DNA of 64,000 nucleotides. Origin: Luteimicrobium xylanilyticum (lineage in GTDB: Bacteria; Actinomycetota; Actinomycetes; Actinomycetales; Cellulomonadaceae). Made by a program: the position numbers and the translations under genes. Shown here piece after piece: positions 54,784 to 61,437 of this stretch (positions are counted from its first letter, which is position 1; each line of letters starts with the position of its first letter). The notes under the pieces were generated by a model that was given only the letters and a program-made list of their open reading frames with translations, did no database searches and was not told the origin of the DNA. The DNA is taken from positions 1,302,001 to 1,366,000 of the forward strand of contig NZ_CP045529.1 of NCBI RefSeq assembly GCF_009429125.1. The letters are read 5' to 3'.

Positions 54784-55458
54784 TCAGCGGGTCTCCGTGG
54801 TCACCGTGGTCTCCGTGGGCTCTGCCCACAGGTCGGTCCACGCGACGCCGCGCGCGAGCAGGAGCCGGCGCAGCGTCGGCAGGCTCAGCCCGACGACGCC
54901 GTGGTGGTCGCCGTCGACCCGCTCGACGAACGCGCCGCCGAGCCCGTCGATCGTGAACGCCCCGGCGACGTGCAGGGGTTCCCCCGTCGCGACGTACGCG
55001 TCGATCTCCGCGTCCGTGACGTCCGCGAACGTCACCGACGTCGAGCTCGTCTCGCCGGACTCGGGCCGTCCGTCGTCGCGCAGGTCCACCAGCCAGTGGC
55101 CGGTGTGCAGGACGCCGGTCCGGCCCCGCATCGCACGCCAGCGGTCGCGCGCCTCGCCCGGCGACGCCGGCTTGCCGAGCACCTCGCCGTCGAGCTCGAG
55201 CATCGAGTCGCAGCCAAGGACGAGGTCGGGCGCGGGGTCCGCGCCGCCGCCCCGCACGCGTCCGACGACGTCCCGCGCCTTCGCCTGCGCGAGGACGAGG
55301 ACGGCGTCGGCGGCGGAGAGCGGCCCGGCCGCCCGGGCGGCGTCGAGCACGGCGGGCTCGTCGACGCCCGACACCAGCACGGCGGGCTCGACGCCCGCGG
55401 CCCGCAGCGTGGTGAGGCGGGCGGGCGACGCGGACGCGAGCAGAAGGTGGAGGGGCAC
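54784..55458 (-). CDS. maf: Maf-family nucleoside triphosphate pyrophosphatase
   Basis: The 224-residue protein has the Maf/HAM1 fold: LLLASASPARLTTLRAAGV at the N-terminus, the LVLGCDSMLELDGEVLGKP motif (catalytic Asp), RDRWRAMRGRTGVLHTG and a C-terminal EPLHVAGAFTIDGLGGAFVERVDGD. Maf proteins hydrolyse non-canonical or modified nucleotides. Family members usually read AGAYGIQG where this has AGAFTIDG, and an insertion raises the length slightly. Leaderless GTG at 55458, 6 nt from TACGCT. Confidence 0.9.
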   Translation of the reverse strand: MPLHLLLASASPARLTTLRAAGVEPAVLVSGVDEPAVLDAARAAGPLSAADAVLVLAQAKARDVVGRVRGGGADPAPDLVLGCDSMLELDGEVLGKPASPGEARDRWRAMRGRTGVLHTGHWLVDLRDDGRPESGETSSTSVTFADVTDAEIDAYVATGEPLHVAGAFTIDGLGGAFVERVDGDHHGVVGLSLPTLRRLLLARGVAWTDLWAEPTETTVTTETR

Positions 55459-55464
55459 GCCCCC

Positions 55465-55470
55465 AGCGTA
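55465..55470 (-). promoter_or_regulatory. -10 box of leaderless maf
   Basis: TACGCT on the minus strand ends 6 nt before the GTG at 55458. Confidence 0.5.
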
Positions 55471-55497
55471 CGAGCCTGAGCGAGGCGACCAGCGAGG

Positions 55498-56595
55498 TCA
55501 GGGCACGCGCAGCTCGCTGAGGGGGTCGCGCCGCGAAGCTGCGATCGCCGGGACCACAGCGCCCGCGGCCGCAGCCGCCAGGGCGAGGATGCCCAGGCCC
55601 AGGCAGAACCCAACGTCGGGCAGCGGGTCGCCGAGCGCGCGCAGGACGACGACGGCTCCTCCGGTGCCGGCTGCGGCCCCCGCTGCCGCGGGGATCACGG
55701 TCCGTGCCACGACGAGGCCGACGACGAACCTGCGCGTGGCGCCCAGCGCACGACGACGGCCGTAGTCCTTGCGGCGCATCATGATGAGCCCGTAGAGCAG
55801 CGCGGCGACGACGACGGAGAGGATGACGAAGACGAGCGCGACCAGCGCGCGCGAGAAGCCGCCGAGCTGACCCTCGACGAGGCGGTGCAGCACGACTAGC
55901 TCGTGCGAGGTCTGGATGCTCACGAACTTCGCGTCGGAGGCGTCGAGAACCGCCGGGAGCTGCGTCGCGACGGGCTCCACGTCTCGCGCGCTGCGTGCGA
56001 GCACCACGATCACGGCGGCTGGACCCACCTGGTCCGAGCGGGTCCGCTGGACGACGAGCGGCTGCAGGAATGCAAGGAACGACGGCACGTCGAGCCGACC
56101 CGTGACGGCCACGTCCTCGCCGTCGGTAGTGGTCACGTCGCCGGACGGGTCGAGGAGCCCGAGTGCGCGGAGCGCGTCGGCCGAGGCCTCGCCCGAGGGC
56201 CCGTCGATGGTGAACCGCCCGAGGTGGAGCCGGCCGTCGTCCGTCGACGCGAGCGTCCGCATCGCGACGGGGGCGGGCTCTGGGAGGGTGCTCACCTGCA
56301 CGTCCTGCGCCGGGCCGAACGCGCCGACCCACTCGACCCCCGAAAAGGTGCGGATCCGTCCGACGACGGTGCTGTCGATCTCGGCCTGCGGGTCAGCACG
56401 GACGACGATTGTGCGGACGCCCTCGCCGTCGATGCTCGACAGCACCGCACGTTCAGAACCGATCGACCGCCCCGTCGTGAGAATGACGGAGACGCACATC
56501 GCTACGACGACCACGAGGATCAGAGCGGTCCCGACCCGCTCGGCACGGGTGACGGCCCACGCTTCGCGTACGAGGGTCCGCGGTCCCCGCATCAC
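55498..56595 (-). CDS. FtsX-like ABC permease (MacB-type membrane part)
   Basis: The 365-residue protein has an N-terminal helix (GTALILVVVVAMCVSVILTTG), an extracytoplasmic domain of about 190 residues, and a C-terminal FtsX block of three helices: ALVALVFVILSVVVAALLYGL, RTVIPAAAGAAAGTGGAVVVL and LGILALAAAAAGAVVPAIAA. The cytoplasmic loop MMRRKDYGRRRALGATRRFVVGL is the coupling helix of the MacB/LolC family. It acts with the ATPase and the adaptor encoded upstream. Its ATG overlaps the ATPase stop. Last gene of the accessory operon. Confidence 0.88.
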   Translation of the reverse strand: MMRGPRTLVREAWAVTRAERVGTALILVVVVAMCVSVILTTGRSIGSERAVLSSIDGEGVRTIVVRADPQAEIDSTVVGRIRTFSGVEWVGAFGPAQDVQVSTLPEPAPVAMRTLASTDDGRLHLGRFTIDGPSGEASADALRALGLLDPSGDVTTTDGEDVAVTGRLDVPSFLAFLQPLVVQRTRSDQVGPAAVIVVLARSARDVEPVATQLPAVLDASDAKFVSIQTSHELVVLHRLVEGQLGGFSRALVALVFVILSVVVAALLYGLIMMRRKDYGRRRALGATRRFVVGLVVARTVIPAAAGAAAGTGGAVVVLRALGDPLPDVGFCLGLGILALAAAAAGAVVPAIAASRRDPLSELRVP

Positions 56596-57239
56596 AGGGT
56601 GACCACTACGTCACAACGGGCGACGACGCGCGTGTCGTGCGTCGCGATGACAACCGTGCCGCCCTCGGCGGCGTGCTCCAGCAGGCCGTTCATGACGACG
56701 GTCGCGGCCGCGTCGTCGAGGTTTCCGGTCGGCTCGTCCGCGAGGACGATCGGCGGCGCGAGGAGGAGGGCGCGGCAGAGTGCCAGTCGCGCGGCCTGGC
56801 CCCCGGAGACCTGTCCCGGTCGGTGTCCTGGCGGGAGGTCGACGTCGAACCTGCTCATGAGCGCCGCGGCTCGTGCGACGGCGTCCACGCGGTCCATCTC
56901 CCCATAGATCGCGGGCTCGGTCACGTTGTCGAGGACGCTGCGCGTCGGGTCGAGCGCTGCGTCCTGGAAGACGAACCCGAAGTGGTGCGCGCGCACGCGT
57001 GCCCGCTGCGCGTCGCTGAGGTCGGACGCCCCGTGCCCCGCGACGAGCACACGGCCCGACGATGGTCGCACCATGAGTCCGAGCAGGTACAGCAGGGTCG
57101 ACTTGCCCCGACCCGACGGTCCGGTGAGTGCCGTCGTGGAACCGCGGAGCACGTCGTGGTCGAAGTCGACGATCACTGGCCGGGGTTGGCGTTGGTACGC
57201 GAAGGTGAGGTCGCGTGCAGCGAGGACTGCCTCGGTCAC
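56592..57239 (-). CDS. ABC transporter ATP-binding protein (MacB/LolD-type)
   Basis: The 215-residue ATPase has Walker A GPSGRGKSTLLYLLG (Arg in place of the usual Ser), Q-loop FVFQDAALDPTRSVLDNV, signature VSGGQAARLALCRALL, Walker B IVLADEPTGNLDDAA and switch His in ATHDTRVV. The EPTGNLD stretch and size are those of LolD/MacB-type ATPases that power FtsX-like permeases by mechanotransmission. The start overlaps the adaptor's stop (ATGA/GTGA type) and the end overlaps the permease. Confidence 0.92.
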   Translation of the reverse strand: MTEAVLAARDLTFAYQRQPRPVIVDFDHDVLRGSTTALTGPSGRGKSTLLYLLGLMVRPSSGRVLVAGHGASDLSDAQRARVRAHHFGFVFQDAALDPTRSVLDNVTEPAIYGEMDRVDAVARAAALMSRFDVDLPPGHRPGQVSGGQAARLALCRALLLAPPIVLADEPTGNLDDAAATVVMNGLLEHAAEGGTVVIATHDTRVVARCDVVVTL

Positions 57240-58366
57240 GGCGTGTCCTGGGTCGAGGCGTCGGTCGGTGCTGTCTCACCATCGACGCGCACCTGCGTCC
57301 CGGCCTCGACCCCGGTGACGACGCACATCCCCTTGGCGGTGGCGACCACCGTGACCGGTACGCGCTCACCGGCCTGGGTGACGACGACGCTCCTCCCTTC
57401 GGCGTCCGCGACGACGCTGCCCGCAGGGACGACGAGCCCGGAGGTGCGAGGCACGATCGGCGCCTCGCCGTCGAGCGCCGTCGCGCCGGAGACCGGGATC
57501 GCGCCGCACGTCGTCCCGCACACCGGGGTGCCCCCCTTGCCCACGAGGGTGAGGGTCGTCGTACCGTTCGACGACCGAGCAGACCCCACGACGGCGTGCC
57601 AGGTGGCGTTCACGCCTTTCGGTGGCGTGATGGTGACGTTCGTCCCGGGGGTCAGGGACTGGCTCTGTCGGTCGGTGACGTCGGTCGTGAACGCAGGGGC
57701 CGCCTTGAGGCCGCCGACGACGTCCTCGCCGCCCGCCAGCCCCGCTCCGACCTTGACCCTCTCGGTATCGAGCGCAATCTTGGCGGGCAGATGATCGACG
57801 AACACGACGTCGCCCACGCGGACGATCCCGTCGTCGCCGACGCCGAGGTCGCGCTGCCAGGCGCGGACCGCGGTCGCGGTTGCGCTGTCGAAGGTGTCGT
57901 CCGGCGTGCGGTGCAGGTAGCCGAGACGGTCCAGGAGTCGCTCGAGCTGGGCGACGTCGCGTCCGTGGAGCCCGGACCTGAGCTCCCGGAAGGCCGGAAC
58001 CTTGCCCGTCGCGATGACCACGGGCCGCTCGTCGACGAGGTAGAGGGTGTCGCCGGCCCGGACGGTGTCGCCGCGTCGAACCGACACCGCGGTGACCGTT
58101 CCCGTCGCTCGGTTGGTGCCGAGCGGTGTGGTCGACCACTGGGCGACGACCTCGAGCGGCAGCGCCGACTCGACGCTGCCCTGGGCGGCCGTCGCGTACT
58201 GGACGTCCGGTGCGGCCGCCTCGGTCGCGGGTGAGCGGAACACCGCTTCGGCGCTCCAGCCGACGACGGCACCCACGACGAGCGCACCGACGACGGAGAG
58301 TGCGAGGGTGCGGCCGCGATGGGCTCGGGCGACGCCCGGGATCGTGGTCACGGTGCGGCGACTCAT
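57236..58366 (-). CDS. Membrane adaptor with peptidoglycan-binding domain
   Basis: The 376-residue protein has an N-terminal membrane anchor (LALSVVGALVVGAVVGWSAEAVF), a lipoyl/HlyD-like hairpin region, and a PG_binding_1 module, LRSGLHGRDVAQLERLLDRLGYL and DDTFDSATATAVRAWQRDLG (about residues 130-180). The C-terminal half looks like a periplasmic adaptor (SGLVVPAGSVVADAEGRSVVV, VTGVEAGTQVRVDG). In Gram-positive bacteria such adaptors link a MacB-type pump to the cell wall. The start is ATG 58366; GTG 58375, overlapping the lipoprotein stop, is possible. Confidence 0.87.
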   Translation of the reverse strand: MSRRTVTTIPGVARAHRGRTLALSVVGALVVGAVVGWSAEAVFRSPATEAAAPDVQYATAAQGSVESALPLEVVAQWSTTPLGTNRATGTVTAVSVRRGDTVRAGDTLYLVDERPVVIATGKVPAFRELRSGLHGRDVAQLERLLDRLGYLHRTPDDTFDSATATAVRAWQRDLGVGDDGIVRVGDVVFVDHLPAKIALDTERVKVGAGLAGGEDVVGGLKAAPAFTTDVTDRQSQSLTPGTNVTITPPKGVNATWHAVVGSARSSNGTTTLTLVGKGGTPVCGTTCGAIPVSGATALDGEAPIVPRTSGLVVPAGSVVADAEGRSVVVTQAGERVPVTVVATAKGMCVVTGVEAGTQVRVDGETAPTDASTQDTP

Positions 58367-58368
58367 GC

Positions 58369-58911
58369 CTACCACCAGGCGTTGGGGTTAGGCGGACATG
58401 CCTTCTGAGCGCGGTCGAAGTCTTCCTGCGGCACGAGCCCTGCGGGATCGGATTCCAGGTTCCCGGCGCGATAGGTCTCAGCGAAGCTCTGGTACGACGG
58501 CTTGCTACCGGGATCGAATCCGGCGTCGACGAGGCACTGCCAGTGCGTGATCCAGTGGTCGTAGAACTCGTGCAGCTGGGCGTCGGTCTGCACTTCGGGC
58601 CTGGGTGGCAGTGACTGCTCGCATGTGGTCACCTGCGTCGAGAAGGCCTCGAGCTGCTTGGACGAGTAGCGCGGGGCCAGGATTTCCGGTCCGCCGCCGG
58701 GCGCGGAAGACGTTCCCATCTCCACGTCGTAGCCGGCGGCCTTGAGGCAGCGAGCCACCGCTTCGTTGTACTCGGTCGGTGTGCCGGCGAAGACTGCCGG
58801 AGCGCTCGTCGTGGGGTGAGGATCGTGCGCATGCGACGAGCAGCCACCAAGACTGACGATTGTCGCAGTGCAGGCCGCGAGATAGGCGACGGTTCGTCGC
58901 TTTGCGTACAT
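58369..58911 (-). CDS. Hypothetical lipoprotein
   Basis: The 180-residue protein has a lipoprotein signal, AKRRTVAYLAACTATIVSLGGC (lipid Cys24), then a globular part with four more Cys: EYNEAVARCLKAAGYDVEM, VTTCEQSLPP, HWQCLVDAGFDPG and AQKACPPNPN. No family is named with confidence. The Cys-x-x-x-Gly pattern resembles small actinobacterial lipoproteins next to exporters. ATG 58911 has GGAGA 6 nt upstream. Being the gene directly before the adaptor, it could be an immunity or docking lipoprotein (inference). Confidence 0.75.
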   Translation of the reverse strand: MYAKRRTVAYLAACTATIVSLGGCSSHAHDPHPTTSAPAVFAGTPTEYNEAVARCLKAAGYDVEMGTSSAPGGGPEILAPRYSSKQLEAFSTQVTTCEQSLPPRPEVQTDAQLHEFYDHWITHWQCLVDAGFDPGSKPSYQSFAETYRAGNLESDPAGLVPQEDFDRAQKACPPNPNAWW

Positions 58912-59001
58912 CGGGTCTCCGTCAGAGTTGGGGACGTCACGGACATGCAAGTAGTGGTCTGGGTGGAGCTCCGCACTGAGCGAAGCCCCACCCACAGCCA
59001 G

Positions 59002-59356
59002 TCAGCCCGCGGCCGAGCAGGTCACGTTCGTGTACCCGGTGCTGACGTCCCCCGTGGAGTAGACCTCCCAGGAGCCACCGTAGGCAACGCCTTCGAGCTG
59101 GCTCGTCGTCCAGCTCGTCGTTGAGAGCCCAGCTGTGAGGTGGCTGCGGGAGTCACCGGGCGGGAAGATGACCCGGTGGTCTCCCTTGGTCTTGAAGTGG
59201 ATGGTGGGGTAGGGCTTGGTGCTGCCGCAGCCGGTGCTCCCGGTCTGCATGACCTCGGCCTCAGCGGCGATCGCCGTCGTTCCGATCAGCACGCCGGCGA
59301 GCACGACCGGCGCCACGAAGCGCGTGACCCGTCCCCCCCACGATGAACCTCTTCAT
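59002..59356 (-). pseudogene. Small secreted two-cysteine protein with G7 frameshift
   Basis: ATG 59356, preceded by AGGAAGA, opens MKRFIVGG and then meets seven G residues (59333-59339 on the plus strand as C7). With one G fewer the frame continues RVTRFVAPVVLAGVLIGTTA and IAAEA, a clean signal peptide, followed by about 84 residues with two Cys (TGSTGCGST near the start and NVTCSAAG at the end), PPGDSRSHLTAG and GGSWEVYSTGDV. As written the ATG frame soon diverges, and the rest could start only at GTG 59316. Possible causes are phase variation, a recent mutation, or a sequencing error. First gene of the exporter operon and a candidate cargo. Confidence 0.65.
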
Positions 59357-59527
59357 GTGCGTTCTTCCTGCCTCTAGCGGATTGGTGCATCGGGCATCAT
59401 TACCCAATGGCAGAGACCGTACGGGGTGTGGGATGCGATGACAGGCAAATCGGGGCACAGGGGGGTCACAGTCCGATAACAAATCGCCCAATATGGACCT
59501 GCGCCGCGTGGGCGAACTCGCCGACAG
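59357..59527. other. AT-richer region upstream of exporter operon
   Basis: This 171-base gap is visibly less GC-rich than the rest of the window, with TTATCG and ATATTGG stretches. It must hold the promoter for the minus-strand accessory operon, but no clear -35/-10 pair could be picked out. Confidence 0.4.
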
Positions 59528-61291
59528 TCAGGCCTGCCGGGCGAGCTCGTCGGTGAGGACGCTGAGCGGCACGCTGCCGAGCGCGAGCGCGCGGGAGTGG
59601 AACCGCTTGAGGTCGAACTCCTCGCCCCGCGCCTCGGCTGCGCTCTTCGACGCGTCGCGGGCCTCCTCCCACAGGCGCTGCCCGATCTTGTACGACGGCG
59701 CCTGCCCGGGCCAGCCCAGGTAGCGGTTGTACTCGAACCGGATGAAGCCCTCGGGCATGTTGACGTTGCTCTTGAGGAAGGTCCACGCCTTGTCGGCGTC
59801 CCACGTGCCGCCGCCCCACTCGGCCGGCGCGGGCAGCCCGAGGTGCACCCCGAGGTCGAACACGACGCGCGCCGCGCGCATGCGCTGGCCGTCGAGCATG
59901 CCGAGGCGGTCGCCCGGGTCGTCGAGGTAGCCGAGGTGCTCCATGAGCCGCTCGGCGTACAGGGCCCAGCCCTCGCCGTGGCCGGAGACCCAGCAGCCGA
60001 GGCGACGCCAGTCGTTGAGCACGCCGCGCTGGGCGGCCGCCTGCCCGAACTGGAGGTGGTGGCCGGGGACGCCCTCGTGGTAGACGGTCGTCTTCTCGCG
60101 CCACGTCCCGAACTCGGTCACGCCCGGGGGCACGGACCACCACATGCGGCCCGGCCGGGACAGATCGTCCGACGGCGGGGTGTAGTAGATGCCGCCCGTC
60201 TGGGTCGGCGCGATCCGGCACTCGAGCGTGCGCAGCGCCTCGGGGATGTCGAACTGCGTGCCGTTGAGGGCCTCGACGGCCGCGTCCGAGGTCTCCTGCA
60301 TCCAGGCACGCAGCGCGTCGGTGCCGCGGACGATCCGGGCGGGGTCGGCGTCGAGCGTCTCGACGGCGTCGGCGACGGTCGCGTCCGGGCCGGCGATCTC
60401 GCGGGCCACGGCCTCCTGCTCGGCGACGACGCGCGCGAGCTCCTCGAGGCCCCACCGGTACGTCTCCTCGAGGTCGACGGCGGCACCGAGGAAGTAGCGC
60501 GAGTCGCGCGCGTAGCGCTCGCGTCCGACGGCGTCCTCGGCGCGCGCGACGGGCGCGAGCTCGGACTCGAGGAAGTCGGCGAGGGTCGCGTACGCCTCGC
60601 GGGCGGCGGTGGCGCCGAGCTCGAGGTCGCGGCGCACGAGCGAGCATGCGGCCGACTCGTCGAGGACCGCGTCGGCCTCCTTGCCGTGCACGAGCGCCGT
60701 GAAGAAGGACTCGTCGCCCGCGAGCTCGCGGGCCTGGTCGATGCCCTCGCGGACCTGGCGCACCGCGGGGACGTTCCCGCTCGCGATCCCGGCGCGCAGG
60801 GTCTCGACGTACCCGGCCATCGCCCCCGGCAGACCGTTGAGCCGCGCCCCGACGTTCTCCCAGTCCTCGATCGTCCCGGTGGGCATCAGGTCGAGCACGT
60901 CGCGCAGCGCCTGCAGCGGTGAGGCGATCACGTTGAGGTCGGAGAGGTCGTCGCCGGCCTCGTGCTTCTCGAGGTCGAGGCCGAGGCGCTCACGCATCGC
61001 GGCGACGGTGACCCGGTCGACGTCGTCGAGCGGCGCGGCGGCGGCAGCCGCCTCGACGTCCCGCAGCGCGGCCCGCGTCGCGTCGGCGCGCGCACCGTGG
61101 CCGGCGGGGGACAGGTCGGGCAGCTCGTGGTCGTGGCCCTTGATGCCCACCTCGGTCGCGAAGAGGGGCTGGAGCCGCGCCATGGTCTGCACGTAGGCGT
61201 TCGCGACCGCGTCGATCGCGGTCGGCTCACGCGTCGCTGCGGGCGTGGATGAGGGGTCGCCCGCGGTGCCGGGCGTCGTCGCTGTGGTCAC
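59528..61291 (-). CDS. DUF885 family protein (predicted metallopeptidase)
   Basis: The 587-residue protein matches DUF885 (PF05960) along its length, with conserved RMWWSVPPGVTEFGTWREKTTVYHEGVPGHHLQ, in which HEGVPGHH is the HExxxH-like zinc motif, GHGEGWALYAERLMEHLGY with a downstream Glu, and RFEYNRYLGWPGQAPSYKIGQ. It lacks a signal peptide, so it is cytosolic. Peptidase activity is inferred from the motif. GTG 61291, 6 nt after TAGCCT, is a leaderless start. Confidence 0.9.
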   Translation of the reverse strand: MTTATTPGTAGDPSSTPAATREPTAIDAVANAYVQTMARLQPLFATEVGIKGHDHELPDLSPAGHGARADATRAALRDVEAAAAAAPLDDVDRVTVAAMRERLGLDLEKHEAGDDLSDLNVIASPLQALRDVLDLMPTGTIEDWENVGARLNGLPGAMAGYVETLRAGIASGNVPAVRQVREGIDQARELAGDESFFTALVHGKEADAVLDESAACSLVRRDLELGATAAREAYATLADFLESELAPVARAEDAVGRERYARDSRYFLGAAVDLEETYRWGLEELARVVAEQEAVAREIAGPDATVADAVETLDADPARIVRGTDALRAWMQETSDAAVEALNGTQFDIPEALRTLECRIAPTQTGGIYYTPPSDDLSRPGRMWWSVPPGVTEFGTWREKTTVYHEGVPGHHLQFGQAAAQRGVLNDWRRLGCWVSGHGEGWALYAERLMEHLGYLDDPGDRLGMLDGQRMRAARVVFDLGVHLGLPAPAEWGGGTWDADKAWTFLKSNVNMPEGFIRFEYNRYLGWPGQAPSYKIGQRLWEEARDASKSAAEARGEEFDLKRFHSRALALGSVPLSVLTDELARQA

Positions 61292-61297
61292 CCGAGC

Positions 61298-61303
61298 AGG
61301 CTA
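61298..61303 (-). promoter_or_regulatory. -10 box of leaderless DUF885 gene
   Basis: TAGCCT on the minus strand ends 6 nt before the GTG at 61291. Confidence 0.5.
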
Positions 61304-61424
61304 CCGGGTAGTACGCACACGCCGGCCGCGGGAGGGCGGGTCGCGGCACCGTCCGTTCACCTCCCGGACGGAGACGTTCGTGTCGCGGTCACGCCCGGGC
61401 CATGGTCGCGACACCCCGTCTCCC

Positions 61425-61430
61425 TAGCGT
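61425..61430 (+). promoter_or_regulatory. -10 box of leaderless neuA-type gene
   Basis: TAGCGT ends 7 nt before GTG 61438, which picks that codon over the in-frame one at 61402. Confidence 0.5.
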
Positions 61431-61437
61431 CACGGCC

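Noticed and set aside
59002-59316. Small secreted protein as an intact gene starting at GTG 59316
   Set aside because: That start would cut off the basic N-region of the signal peptide and has no good ribosome-binding site, whereas ATG 59356 has one and a one-base change joins the frames.
55498-59356. Lactococcin 972-type bacteriocin operon
   Set aside because: That system has a characteristic bacteriocin-associated integral membrane protein and a differently patterned peptide; here the permease is FtsX-like with a PG-binding adaptor. Only a general export or immunity role is proposed.
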